Assembly: GCA_028719205.1 (NCBI GenBank)
Contig: JAQUKH010000010.1
Location: forward strand, 9,440 to 73,439
Direction: 5' to 3'
Source: a bacterium
Lineage (GTDB): Bacteria; JACRDZ01; JAQUKH01
DNA length: 64,000 nucleotides
Below, in pieces: positions 51,229-60,018 of the stretch; the first letter of the stretch is position 1; the number at the start of each line of letters is the position of its first letter. The notes beneath the pieces were generated by a model that was not told the DNA's origin, did not search any database, and saw only the letters and a list, made by a program, of their open reading frames with translations. The position numbers and the translations under genes are program-made.

Positions 51229-52626
51229 ATGAAAACAGGGCTTTACCAGACTATATCGCCAAAATTAGTATTAACGCCGAGATTGCAGCAGGCAATAAGT
51301 TTGCTGCAAATGTCGAATCTGGAATTGCTTTTTCATATCAGGCAGGAAATGATCCTCAATCCCTTTTTGGAAGAAGCAGCTGTTGAAGAAAATACTGAAG
51401 AAGAAAAAAAGACACAGAATGATGAAACTCTCATGGAAAATGAGAAAGAAGAAAGCGATGAAAATTTAAAGATAGAAGATTGGCAGGAATTAATTGAAAA
51501 CAATGGTGTATCATATGAAGCAAAAGATAAGATAGATTTTTTCGAAAAACCAATTGAAAATAAAACCAGTTTAATTCAGCATCTGATGTGGCAGCTGCAA
51601 ATGAGCAGGTTAACACCGGATGAGCGTTTACTGGGTGAGATAATAATCAGTGAAATTGATGAAAAAGGATATTTAAGGATTTCTCTTGAAGAATTAGCGA
51701 AAGCAGCCGATGTTCCTATTAAAGATATGGAGAGAGTTTTAAAGGTTATCCAGACATTTGAACCGGCTGGTGTGGGCGCGAGAGACCTTAAGGAATGTTT
51801 ATTACTGCAGTTAGGAGACAGGTCGGAAAATGAGAAAACAGCTAAGATATTATTAGAAGATTATCTGGAGGAAATCGAAAATAAGAATTACGGTAAAATA
51901 GCGGAAGATATAAATAAAAGTCTGGAAGAAGTGGAGAGAGCCGCTGATCTGATATCAAGTTTGAATCCTTATCCGGGAAGTGTTCTGGAAGAGATAAATA
52001 ATTTTTATATTGTGCCTGATGTTATTGTGGACAAGGTGGAAAATGAATATGTAGTTACTGTTAATGACGATCGTTTGCCGAATTTAGGTTTAAATAAATA
52101 TTATTTGAAGTTGCTGAAAAATAAAGAGAAACCATCTGATGTTTCGGAATTTCTGTCTAAAAAATTCCAGTCAGCTAATTGGCTGCTCAGCTGCATAGAG
52201 CAAAGACGGATGACTTTACTTCAAATTACGAAAGCGGTAGTAAAAAAACAGTATGAATTTTTTGAGAAAGGCTTAGAATACCTTTGTCCATTAAATCTAA
52301 AACAGATAGCGGATATAGTTGATATGCACGAATCTACCGTAAGCCGGACGGTGAGCAATAAATATGTCCAGACACCGAGGGGCATATTTGAATTAAAATT
52401 TTTCTTTTTGAAAGGTTTTAACACGATAGATAATGGATCGGTTCCGACTTTAATGGTTAAGGAATCAGTCAGGGACATAATAAAAAATGAAGTTACACCT
52501 TTAAGCGATGAAGAAATAGCAATTATATTAAAACAAAGGGGGATCAATATAGCCCGCAGGACCGTGAGCAAATACAGGGATGAGTTGAAGATCCCTACTT
52601 TAAATAAAAGAAAAGTCACGAAGTGA
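51229..52626 (+). CDS. rpoN: RNA polymerase sigma-54 factor
   Basis: Alternative sigma factor needing enhancer-binding ATPases. The 465 residues contain region I (SPKLVLTPRLQQAISLLQMS), an acidic region II (about 50-90), the core-binding region and the C-terminal RpoN box ARRTVSKYRDELKIP that recognises -24 elements. The ATG at 51229 follows an AGGGA box and gives the family N-terminus; an upstream in-frame start would run through lptB. The position between lptB and hpf is the classic rpoN-operon order. Confidence 0.96.
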   Translation: MKTGLYQTISPKLVLTPRLQQAISLLQMSNLELLFHIRQEMILNPFLEEAAVEENTEEEKKTQNDETLMENEKEESDENLKIEDWQELIENNGVSYEAKDKIDFFEKPIENKTSLIQHLMWQLQMSRLTPDERLLGEIIISEIDEKGYLRISLEELAKAADVPIKDMERVLKVIQTFEPAGVGARDLKECLLLQLGDRSENEKTAKILLEDYLEEIENKNYGKIAEDINKSLEEVERAADLISSLNPYPGSVLEEINNFYIVPDVIVDKVENEYVVTVNDDRLPNLGLNKYYLKLLKNKEKPSDVSEFLSKKFQSANWLLSCIEQRRMTLLQITKAVVKKQYEFFEKGLEYLCPLNLKQIADIVDMHESTVSRTVSNKYVQTPRGIFELKFFFLKGFNTIDNGSVPTLMVKESVRDIIKNEVTPLSDEEIAIILKQRGINIARRTVSKYRDELKIPTLNKRKVTK

Positions 52627-52636
52627 CCACTTCGTG
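52617..52636. repeat. Inverted repeat at the rpoN stop, before hpf
   Basis: CACGAAGT (52617-52624), loop GACC, ACTTCGTG (52629-52636), spanning the rpoN stop codon and ending just before the hpf Shine-Dalgarno. There is no T-run. It may be a processing hairpin or repeat remnant. Confidence 0.6.
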
Positions 52637-52650
52637 GAAAGGAGACATTA

Positions 52651-52974
52651 ATGGAAATAAGAATTACAGGCAGGCACGTTCAGGTGACAAACGCGATGAA
52701 AGATTATGTCGAAAAAAAACTATCTCATTTAGAGACGTATTTTAATCATATTATTGAAGCTCATGTGATTATGGATATCGAAAAAAAGAACAGGCATAAA
52801 ATAGAAGTTGTTTTGCATACAAATGTCGGGAAACTTTTCGGCGAGGAAGAAACAGAAGATATGTACGCGTCTATCGACCTTGTGCTTGAAAAGCTGGAAG
52901 TGCAGTTGAAACGTCAAAAAGAAAAGGTACAGGAACATAAAATAAAGAAAGATATGAAACAAGCAGAAATGTAA
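52651..52974 (+). CDS. hpf: Ribosome hibernation-promoting factor (short form)
   Basis: Binds the 30S decoding site in idle ribosomes. The 107 residues show the beta-alpha-beta pattern RITGRHVQVTNAMKDYVEKK, KIEVVLHTNVG and EDMYASIDLVLEKLEVQLKR. It is the short form without the dimerisation domain of long HPF. AAAGGAG precedes the ATG. The position after rpoN matches proteobacterial yhbH/hpf. Confidence 0.92.
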   Translation: MEIRITGRHVQVTNAMKDYVEKKLSHLETYFNHIIEAHVIMDIEKKNRHKIEVVLHTNVGKLFGEEETEDMYASIDLVLEKLEVQLKRQKEKVQEHKIKKDMKQAEM

Positions 52975-53012
52975 AAACAAAAATATTAACATTTGGTATG
53001 GAGGGTTTTAAG

Positions 53013-53477
53013 ATGAAACTGATGGATTTTCTTGATAAAAGAGCAATTATTCCTGTTTTAGAGAAAAAAAACAAAGAAGAAGTTATTGAAGAGATGGTTG
53101 GGAAGTTAGTAGCTTTAGGTGAGATCAAAAACAGCGAAGAAACAGTTAAAATTTTATTGGAAAGGGAAAAACTGGGAAGTACCGGGATTGGTGAGGGAGT
53201 AGCTATTCCTCACGGCAAATCAAAAGATGTTAAGAAGATCACGGCTGTTTTCGCGAAATCCAAAGATGGAGTTGACTTCGAAGCGCTGGATGGTGAACCG
53301 GTGTATTTATTTTTTCTACTGGTTGCCCCTGAGAGTTCCACCAGTGAACATATTAAAGCATTGGCAAGGATTTCCAGATTGCTGAAGGATTCTAATTTCA
53401 GAAAAAAATTAAAGATGAAGCAAACAGTTGAAGAAATTTTATTCGCGATCTCAGAAGAGGATACAAGGCAGCCGTAA
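53013..53477 (+). CDS. ptsN: PTS IIA (nitrogen-type) protein
   Basis: Phosphoacceptor of the PTS-Ntr regulatory chain. The 154 residues have the phosphorylated histidine in GEGVAIPHGKSKDVK (H67) and the following LDGEPVYLFFLLVAPESS and HIKALARISRLL segments. The ATG at 53013 is favoured over 52998 because GGAGG lies between them at the right spacing. HPr and enzyme I are further along the same operon and probably feed it. Confidence 0.93.
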   Translation: MKLMDFLDKRAIIPVLEKKNKEEVIEEMVGKLVALGEIKNSEETVKILLEREKLGSTGIGEGVAIPHGKSKDVKKITAVFAKSKDGVDFEALDGEPVYLFFLLVAPESSTSEHIKALARISRLLKDSNFRKKLKMKQTVEEILFAISEEDTRQP

Positions 53478-53540
53478 GCAAGTTATTCAGCCAAAGACGT
53501 TTGTCATAAGTAAAAAATCAAATAACAGAAAAGGGATTTG

Positions 53541-54422
53541 ATGCAGAAATTTAAATTTGTTATTGTAACAGGATTATCCGGCGCAGGGAAAACTCAGGCG
53601 GTTCATATATTTGAGGATTTGGGTTTTTTCTGCATAGATAATCTGCTTCCGGTTTTAATTCCGGAATTTATACAGATATGCCAAAAGTCAAAAGATAAAT
53701 TATTGAAAGTGGCTATTGTTGTTGATATCCGTGGAAGGAAATTTTTTGGCGGGCTGCAGGATGTTCTTTATAAATTAGATGACACCGGTTTTAAATATGA
53801 AATACTTTTTATTGAGGCCTCTGATAGTGTTATTTTAAAAAGATTTAAAGAGACGAGAAGAGAACATCCGTTAGGCGGCCGCCGTACAATTGAAGAGAAT
53901 ATTGAACTTGAGAGGTCTTATTTAGAACGGGTCAGGGGAAAATCCAAAAAAGTCATTAACACATCCAATCTAAGCCTTAAGGAATTCAGGGAAGAGATAA
54001 TAAATGGGTTTTTGAGAGAAAAAAAATCTAATAAAATTAATTTTTATATAACTGCTTTTGGTTATAAATACGGTTTGCCGCAGGATGCGGATCTGGTTTT
54101 TGATGTTCGTTTTTTACCTAATCCGTTCTATGTTGCCAAACTTAAACATTATTCAGGTGAAAATCAAAGCGTGCGAAATTTTGTTTTAAAATCAAAGAAA
54201 ACAAAAGATTTTCTGAAAAGTTTATTTATATTTATTGATAAAATGGTTTCATTCTATCTGACAGAAGACAGAATGCATGTTGATATAGCTATTGGTTGTA
54301 CCGGGGGGAAACACAGGTCAGTTGTCATAAGCACTGAACTAAAAAAATATCTTACCAGACAAAATCATAAAGTAAATATTGTCTGTCGTGATATGAATAA
54401 AGAATATAAAAGGATGTTTTAA
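53541..54422 (+). CDS. rapZ: RNase adapter / nucleotide-binding protein RapZ (YvcJ)
   Basis: P-loop protein with GLSGAGKT at 11-18. Further motifs are VVDIRGRKFF, EASDSVILKRFKETRREHP, FGYKYGLPQDADLVFDVRF, LPNPF and the C-terminal IAIGCTGGKHRSVVIS. In E. coli RapZ directs RNase E to the small RNA GlmZ and so controls amino-sugar synthesis for cell wall; in Firmicutes YvcJ is linked to YvcK. The 293-residue length is normal. It is immediately followed by yvcK. Confidence 0.94.
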   Translation: MQKFKFVIVTGLSGAGKTQAVHIFEDLGFFCIDNLLPVLIPEFIQICQKSKDKLLKVAIVVDIRGRKFFGGLQDVLYKLDDTGFKYEILFIEASDSVILKRFKETRREHPLGGRRTIEENIELERSYLERVRGKSKKVINTSNLSLKEFREEIINGFLREKKSNKINFYITAFGYKYGLPQDADLVFDVRFLPNPFYVAKLKHYSGENQSVRNFVLKSKKTKDFLKSLFIFIDKMVSFYLTEDRMHVDIAIGCTGGKHRSVVISTELKKYLTRQNHKVNIVCRDMNKEYKRMF

Positions 54423-55706
54423 GTGAAGAGGCTAAAGTGGCTTTATCCGGGAATGGGTATAAAACGCTGGTTTTCTCTCCTGGCTATCGGAATATTTTTT
54501 ATCGGAGTAAGCATGTCCAATCCATTCCGCAGGATGACAGTTTTTTTGTTTCCGGAGGACTCATATTTTTTTACTAAAAGGAATTTGTTATTTCTTGGTT
54601 TAGGGATTATTTTTGTTATTCTTGGTATCAGGAAGCTTATTAAATCTTTAACGAGTATATTCCTTCCTCAGAAAGAGGATACCCTGGTTGATATAGTTTT
54701 TGAAAATAGACAGCTTAAAAAAGGCCCCAGGATAGTAGTTATCGGCGGGGGAACAGGGATGCCTGTTTTATTGCGGGGGCTAAAGGAATATACAAGCAAT
54801 ATAAGCGCGGTCGTTACTGTGGCCGATGATGGAGGAAGTTCAGGGAAACTTAGAGAGGGATTGAAGATCCTGCCTCCGGGTGATATCCGAAATTGCCTGG
54901 TTTCTCTGGCAGATTCAGCTCCTTTAATGGGGAATTTATTTCAGTATAGATTTGGCAAAGATACTGGTTTGGATGGCCACAGTTTTGGGAATATTTTTAT
55001 CGCGGCAATGTCTGAAGTTACAGGTGATTTTAGTGAAGCGGTTAAAGAGTCAAGCCGTGTTTTGGCTATCAGAGGAAGTGTTATTCCGGTTACTTTGGAT
55101 GACGTGCAGATAGGCGCGCGTATGAAAGACGGCAGAGAGGTGATCGGAGAAAGTAAAATATCAAAAAGCGCGGGTGGTATCGGCAGGATCTTTACAAGGC
55201 CCGAGGAAATATTTCCTGCAAAGGACGCTTTAAAAGCTATTGAAGAGGCTGAAGTAATTATTTTAGGCCCGGGTAGTTTGTATACAAGTATTATCCCAAA
55301 TCTTCTTGTTAAAGGGATTCCTGAGGCAATTGAAAGATCGGAAGCGGTGAAAATTTATGTTTGCAATATAATGACTCAACCTAATGAGACAGACGGATTT
55401 TCAGTTGGAGACCACTTGCAGGCAATAAAAGATCACGTTAATAATTATTTGGCTGAATATGTAATAGTCAATAATGGAGTGATCACAAAAGATATTTTGC
55501 AAAGATACAAGGAGGAAGGGGCGTATCCTGTAAACCTGGATAGAAAAAGAATAGAAAAAATGGGAATAAAAATAATTGAAGATGATTTGTTAACCATAGA
55601 AAAGGAAGAACCTATCGCGGGGAATTTAATAAGGCATAATTCTAATAAAATAGCATACTTGGTTCTTCGCCTGATAATGAATGCGAAATATATTAATAAA
55701 ATATGA
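54423..55706 (+). CDS. yvcK: Gluconeogenesis/cell-shape factor YvcK (CofD-like)
   Basis: UDP-sugar-binding regulator of carbon flow to peptidoglycan in Firmicutes and actinobacteria. The 427-residue product differs from the Bacillus protein in having about 100 N-terminal residues with two membrane helices (about 17-33 and 58-75). The YvcK core begins VVIGGGTGMPVLLRGLKEY at about 106. TVADDGGSSGKLREGLKILP and ILGPGSLYTSIIPNLLV follow. GTG start. The stop overlaps ptsH as ATGA. Confidence 0.9.
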   Translation: MKRLKWLYPGMGIKRWFSLLAIGIFFIGVSMSNPFRRMTVFLFPEDSYFFTKRNLLFLGLGIIFVILGIRKLIKSLTSIFLPQKEDTLVDIVFENRQLKKGPRIVVIGGGTGMPVLLRGLKEYTSNISAVVTVADDGGSSGKLREGLKILPPGDIRNCLVSLADSAPLMGNLFQYRFGKDTGLDGHSFGNIFIAAMSEVTGDFSEAVKESSRVLAIRGSVIPVTLDDVQIGARMKDGREVIGESKISKSAGGIGRIFTRPEEIFPAKDALKAIEEAEVIILGPGSLYTSIIPNLLVKGIPEAIERSEAVKIYVCNIMTQPNETDGFSVGDHLQAIKDHVNNYLAEYVIVNNGVITKDILQRYKEEGAYPVNLDRKRIEKMGIKIIEDDLLTIEKEEPIAGNLIRHNSNKIAYLVLRLIMNAKYINKI

Positions 55707-55987
55707 GTACTAATAAAATGAAGCAAGAAAAAAAACTGGAAATAAAAAATAAACTGGGATTGCACGCGAGGCCGGCCGCGCAATTGGTTCAGATGATAAA
55801 ACAGCATAAATCAGAGGTTTTCATTGAAAAAAACGGCGAAGTTGTTGACGGCAGGAGTATTCTTAGTGTATTGGCTTTGGCAGGAGAACCCGGAAGCGCG
55901 TTGAAATTTATAATAAGCGGCCAGGATTCGACTGAATTAATGAATAAAATAGAAGCATTTTTCCAAAATAGATTTAATGAGGAGTAG
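55703..55987 (+). CDS. ptsH: Phosphocarrier protein HPr
   Basis: Receives phosphate from enzyme I. The 94 residues have the active histidine H21 in NKLGLHARPAAQLVQ and a serine (S52) in VDGRSILSVLALA at the position phosphorylated by HPr kinase in other bacteria. An eight-residue N-terminal extension is unusual. No hprK or sugar permease genes are in the window. Confidence 0.92.
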   Translation: MSTNKMKQEKKLEIKNKLGLHARPAAQLVQMIKQHKSEVFIEKNGEVVDGRSILSVLALAGEPGSALKFIISGQDSTELMNKIEAFFQNRFNEE

Positions 55988-55993
55988 CTCTCA

Positions 55994-57757
55994 ATGGAAA
56001 ATAATTTTAAAGGTATTCCAGCCTCTCCCGGAATAATTTCAGGGAAGGCATTTGTTATAGACAGGGATAATTTTGTTATTGAAAAGAAGAAAATTATTCA
56101 GGGCCAGATAAAAAATGAACTTTTACGGCTGAACAGGGCTGTTGTTAATACTAAGAGAGAAATATTTGAATTAAAAGAAAGGCTTTCAAAAGAATTAGGC
56201 GATTCGGAAGCCAGGATTTTTGACGCTCATCTTTTGATCCTGGAAGATCCGGTTTTTACCAAGGATATTATAGATAAAATAGAAAAAGAAAAACTGTCGG
56301 CAGAATACGCCTTGAGTGAAATTTTAGAGAAGACAGCGCTGGTTTTTGAAAAAATCAATGATATATATTTAAAGGAACGCAGCGCGGACCTGAAGGATGT
56401 AGGAAGAAGGCTGATACATAATCTTCTGGGATATAAGAAAAGGACTATTTCCGAACTGGATAAGAAAGTTATAATTATCGCGCATGATATTTCGCCGTCT
56501 GATACAGCCTCAATGAAAAAAGATAAAGTCATTGGTTTCGCGACAGATATCGGAGGCCAGACATCGCATACCGCGATCATCGCGCGGTCACTTGCGATTC
56601 CCGCGGTGGTAGGTTTAAGGAACATAATCGGGAGTGTTAAAACCGGAGATGAGGTTCTTATAGATGGTAATCAGGGGATTGTTATTATTGAACCTTCGGA
56701 TAAGACCTTAAAGGCTTATCAGTCTATTAAGAAGAAATTTCAGGTTTTTGAAAAAGAGTTGAAAAAGGTAACAAAATTACCGGCTGAAACGCAGGATGGG
56801 CATAGCGTTGAGCTTGTGGGTAATATTGAATCTCCCGAGGAAATTGATACGGTTTTAGCGCATGGAGGTGAAGGGATAGGGCTTTTCCGGACAGAGTTCC
56901 TTTATTTAAACCGCAATAATTTGCCGACTGAAGAAGAACAGTTCGAGGTATATAAAAAAGCTGCGGAAAAGGTCGGCGCGAGGCCTATAATTATCCGCAC
57001 GCTTGATATAGGTGGGGATAAATTTATTTCTTACATGGATATATCTCCTGAGGTTAATCCTTTTTTAGGATTAAGGGCGATCCGTCTTTGCCTGGAGCAT
57101 CCGGAAATTTTTAAAGTACAATTAAGGGCGATCCTAAGGGCAAGTGCTTTTGGACAAATTAAAATTATGTTTCCTATGATCTCAGGTTTATCCCAGCTTA
57201 AAGAGGCGAAACGGATCTTAAATGAAGTAAAGGAAGGTTTAGAAAAAGATAAGATCGGTTATGATAAAGATATGGAGTTAGGCGTAATGGTGGAAACTCC
57301 TTCGGCCGCGGTCATAGCGGATATTCTGGCAAAGGAAGTTGATTTTTTCAGCATCGGTACCAATGACCTGATCCAATACACCCTGGCGGTGGAACGTACC
57401 AATGAAAAGATCGCTTACCTTTATGAACCGCTTCATCCAGCGATAATAAGATTATTAAAAAATATTATTGACGCGGGGCATAAAGAGGGTATCTGGGTTG
57501 GTTTGTGCGGAGAAATGGCCAGTATCCCTTTATTTGTTATCATACTTCTGGGTATGGGACTGGATGAATTCAGCACAAATATTGTTTCACTCCCGCTCGT
57601 GAAAAAGATCATCAGATCAACTACTTATCGTGACGCGAAAATCCTGGTTGATAATATAATGGGATTATCTTCCTCAGTGGAAATACGTAAATATATCCAG
57701 GATAATTTAACTAATGTAATAAAAGAGGAATTAATTACAGGAGAAAAAACAAAATGA
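55994..57757 (+). CDS. ptsI: PTS enzyme I
   Basis: Phosphoenolpyruvate-protein phosphotransferase, 587 residues. The phospho-histidine H192 is in GGQTSHTAIIARSLAIPAVV. The PEP-binding domain contains GIGLFRTEFLYLNR, PIIIRTLDIGGDK, NPFLGLRAIR, FFSIGTNDLIQYTLAVERTN and VGLCGEMASIP. It overlaps the next gene by four bases. In this operon it most likely drives ptsH and ptsN for regulation instead of sugar import. Confidence 0.96.
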   Translation: MENNFKGIPASPGIISGKAFVIDRDNFVIEKKKIIQGQIKNELLRLNRAVVNTKREIFELKERLSKELGDSEARIFDAHLLILEDPVFTKDIIDKIEKEKLSAEYALSEILEKTALVFEKINDIYLKERSADLKDVGRRLIHNLLGYKKRTISELDKKVIIIAHDISPSDTASMKKDKVIGFATDIGGQTSHTAIIARSLAIPAVVGLRNIIGSVKTGDEVLIDGNQGIVIIEPSDKTLKAYQSIKKKFQVFEKELKKVTKLPAETQDGHSVELVGNIESPEEIDTVLAHGGEGIGLFRTEFLYLNRNNLPTEEEQFEVYKKAAEKVGARPIIIRTLDIGGDKFISYMDISPEVNPFLGLRAIRLCLEHPEIFKVQLRAILRASAFGQIKIMFPMISGLSQLKEAKRILNEVKEGLEKDKIGYDKDMELGVMVETPSAAVIADILAKEVDFFSIGTNDLIQYTLAVERTNEKIAYLYEPLHPAIIRLLKNIIDAGHKEGIWVGLCGEMASIPLFVIILLGMGLDEFSTNIVSLPLVKKIIRSTTYRDAKILVDNIMGLSSSVEIRKYIQDNLTNVIKEELITGEKTK

Positions 57758-58797
57758 TCAAAATAAAAGAATTTGATAAATCCAATTTGTTTGATATATT
57801 AAAAAATTTTTCGAAAATATGGGAACACGCGAATGAAATCGGAAGAAAATTTGAAATTGATAATAAATATTTTAAGGAAATAGAGAAAATAGTCATATGC
57901 GGAATGGGCGGGTCAGCTATCGGCGGGGATATTATAAGGGAATACGCGGAGACTAATTCCTCTATTCCTGTTTTTGTGGACAGGAATTATATACTGCCTA
58001 AATATGTAAACAATAAAACTTTATTAATTATGATCAGTTATTCCGGAAATACCGAAGAAACATTGAGCGTGTTTCGTGAAGCCGGCCGGACAGGAGCGAA
58101 AATGATCGGATTAAGTTCAGATGGGAAATTGTCTGAATTCTGCAACAGGGAAAAGGTTCCGTTTGTTTTGATCCCGTCAGGATATTCTCCAAGGGCTATT
58201 CTGCCTTATCTTTTCCTGCCGATCTTAATTATTCTGGAAAAGTTAAAAATCATTCCGGATCAAAGCGGCCCGGTTAAAGAGGTTTTTGATGTGCTTAATG
58301 AAATGTCCGGGGAATTGTCTGTTGCTGATAAAAACAAGGCATTAGACCTCGCAAAGAAATGCCGGGGCGGTGTTCCTATAATTTGTTCAAGCCAGAATTT
58401 TTCATCTCTCGCGCTTCGCTGGAAGACGCAGATAAACGAGAACAGCAAGGCTCCAGCGTACGCCCAGTTCTTTCCTGAATTAAATCATAATGAGATCGTA
58501 GGGTGGGAAGGGAATACTATAATAGATAAAAAATTTGAATTTATTTTCCTGAAAACCGCTTTGGAGCATCCCCGTATCAACCTTCGGATGGAAATAACAA
58601 AAGACATCCTGAAACAGAAAAATCTTTACGCGAATGAGATTTCAGGAAGAGGCCGCGAACTGCTTTCCCAGATGGTTTCCATTATTTATTTCGGAGACTG
58701 GGTAAGCTTTTATCTCGCGATCCTGAATGAAGTCGACCCGTCACCGGTAAAGATCATCACATTCCTGAAAAATGAATTAGGGAAGGTTGCCTTATAA
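57754..58797 (+). CDS. Bifunctional phosphoglucose/phosphomannose isomerase
   Basis: Interconverts glucose 6-phosphate, fructose 6-phosphate and mannose 6-phosphate. The 347-residue SIS-fold protein has VICGMGGSAIGGDII (about 46-60), LLIMISYSGNTEETLSVF and the C-terminal isomerase region with FPELNHNEIVGWEG, typical of the short archaeal and candidate-phylum PGI/PMI family. ATGA overlap with ptsI. It can supply manB at 11307. Confidence 0.88.
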   Translation: MIKIKEFDKSNLFDILKNFSKIWEHANEIGRKFEIDNKYFKEIEKIVICGMGGSAIGGDIIREYAETNSSIPVFVDRNYILPKYVNNKTLLIMISYSGNTEETLSVFREAGRTGAKMIGLSSDGKLSEFCNREKVPFVLIPSGYSPRAILPYLFLPILIILEKLKIIPDQSGPVKEVFDVLNEMSGELSVADKNKALDLAKKCRGGVPIICSSQNFSSLALRWKTQINENSKAPAYAQFFPELNHNEIVGWEGNTIIDKKFEFIFLKTALEHPRINLRMEITKDILKQKNLYANEISGRGRELLSQMVSIIYFGDWVSFYLAILNEVDPSPVKIITFLKNELGKVAL

Positions 58798-58800
58798 ATA

Positions 58801-58840
58801 AAATATTCTTGACTGCCGTAATTTTGTTTGGGATAATAAA
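58801..58840 (+). repeat. Imperfect direct repeat flanking the toxin-antitoxin region, copy 1
   Basis: AAATATTCTTGACTGCCGTA plus ATTTTGTTTGGGATAATAAA, matching 59923-59962 at 31 of 40 positions by my alignment. This copy contains the promoter of the toxin gene. Confidence 0.6.
58809..58837 (+). promoter_or_regulatory. Promoter of the brnT-like operon
   Basis: TTGACT at 58809-58814, a 17-base spacer and GATAAT at 58832-58837. Transcription would start near 58844, leaving a leader of about 40 bases. Confidence 0.65.
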
Positions 58841-58885
58841 GCTTAGATTTTGATTTTACCAGATATCAAAAAGGATTTTTGGAAT

Positions 58886-59173
58886 ATGACGCTCACATTT
58901 GAATGGGATGAGGCCAAAGCAATAGTTAATTTCAAAAAGCATAAAGTTAGTTTTGATGAAGGTAAAACGATTTTTAATGACCCATTTTTATTTACATTTC
59001 CTGATAATGAACATTCTATAGGCGAAGAGCGTTACATAAATATCGGCATTTCTGTAAAAGGGCGTATTTTAATTTTGACTAATACTGAACGAAAGGATAG
59101 AATACGTATTATCAATTGTAGAAAAGCAACAGCGAGCGAAAGGAGATTTTATGAAGAAGGCAGTTCCAAATAA
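58886..59173 (+). CDS. brnT: BrnT-family toxin
   Basis: RelE-fold RNase toxin of 95 residues. The family pattern is clear: FEWDEAKAIVNFKKHKVSFD at the start, IFNDPFLFTFPD, GEERYINIGIS and RIRIINCRKATASERRFYEE at the end. The ATG at 58886 gives the conserved beginning; an earlier in-frame start is possible. It overlaps the antitoxin gene by 23 bases. Confidence 0.85.
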   Translation: MTLTFEWDEAKAIVNFKKHKVSFDEGKTIFNDPFLFTFPDNEHSIGEERYINIGISVKGRILILTNTERKDRIRIINCRKATASERRFYEEGSSK

Positions 59174-59456
59174 TACATTAAAAAAAGACGATTTAAAAGC
59201 GGAATATAATTTTTCCAATATGAAAGGGGCGGTGCGTGGAAAATATTATAAAGCGTATCGTGAAGGACATAATGTAATCATTCACCAAACCGACGGATCT
59301 GTTTCAGTTAAATATTTTAAGCTTGAGGATGGCGCAGTTATGATAGAGCCTGATGTTAAAAAATATTTTCCAAATTCGGAATCAGTAAACAAAGCCCTCA
59401 GGTCTCTTATAGATATTGTTTCATCAAAAAACTGGGCATCTGCACATACCAAGTAA
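59151..59456 (+). CDS. Antitoxin-type partner of the BrnT-like toxin
   Basis: A 101-residue protein with AEYNFSNMKGAVRGKYYKA, VIIHQTDGSVSVKYFKLEDG and EPDVKKYFPNSESVNKALRSL, a family often annotated as a toxin-antitoxin antitoxin. It is not the ribbon-helix-helix BrnA usually paired with BrnT, so this is a non-standard pairing. A strong AAAGGAG box lies inside brnT, and the overlap implies translational coupling. Confidence 0.7.
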   Translation: MKKAVPNNTLKKDDLKAEYNFSNMKGAVRGKYYKAYREGHNVIIHQTDGSVSVKYFKLEDGAVMIEPDVKKYFPNSESVNKALRSLIDIVSSKNWASAHTK

Positions 59457-59671
59457 TTATAACACCTAATTAAGAATTGTTTCTGTTTTTCATCTGTGAA
59501 TAAATAAATATTTCAACAGTATTTCGTTTTATCTTTTACTTCTGGAAATAAGGAATGAGTAATTTTGTTTTTATTAAAAGATAAAGTTGGTTTGAAAGAT
59601 TATTCTTTTTTTAAGCGAAATAATTATACTGGTAATGTGTTAATACTGATTCATTTCCTTCACTTAAAGCA

Positions 59672-59887
59672 ATGATGTATACTGTTTTTTATAAATTTTA
59701 TCCTGATCAAAGAAAACCAATATTATCAGATGTTTATGATATTATTATATCTTCATTATTACCTTATGTTGATTGCTTTATTACTGAAGGACATCAATTT
59801 GATGCTATTCAAAAAATAAAAAAAGTTGATAGTTTTTTAGATCATCTCGAAGTAAAATCAATAAAAGAATTTTTGAAACAATCTTAA
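59672..59887 (+). pseudogene. Small reading frame, probable gene remnant
   Basis: A 71-residue frame beginning MMYTVFYKFYPDQRKP and containing SSLLPYVDCFITEGHQFDAI. No family is recognised with confidence. There is no good Shine-Dalgarno, and an out-of-frame stretch just upstream looks protein-like. It may be the C-terminal fragment of a decayed gene. Confidence 0.3.
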
Positions 59888-59922
59888 AATTATGAATGAA
59901 AATATCAGTGGTATTATTTCAA

Positions 59923-59962
59923 AAATACGCTTGGCTACCATAATTTTGTTTTGGATGATGGA
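59923..59962 (+). repeat. Imperfect direct repeat, copy 2
   Basis: AAATACGCTTGGCTACCATA plus ATTTTGTTTTGGATGATGGA, matching 58801-58840. Its promoter boxes are degraded (TTGGCT, GATGAT). Confidence 0.55.
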
Positions 59963-59989
59963 ATAGTGTGTAAAAATCGGATAATATTC

Positions 59990-60018
59990 TTGACAAATCC
60001 CATCTAATATATTACAGT
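59990..60018 (+). promoter_or_regulatory. Promoter of the lamin-tail protein gene
   Basis: TTGACA at 59990-59995, a 17-base spacer and TACAGT at 60013-60018, giving a leader of about 30 bases before the ATG at 60055. Confidence 0.5.
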
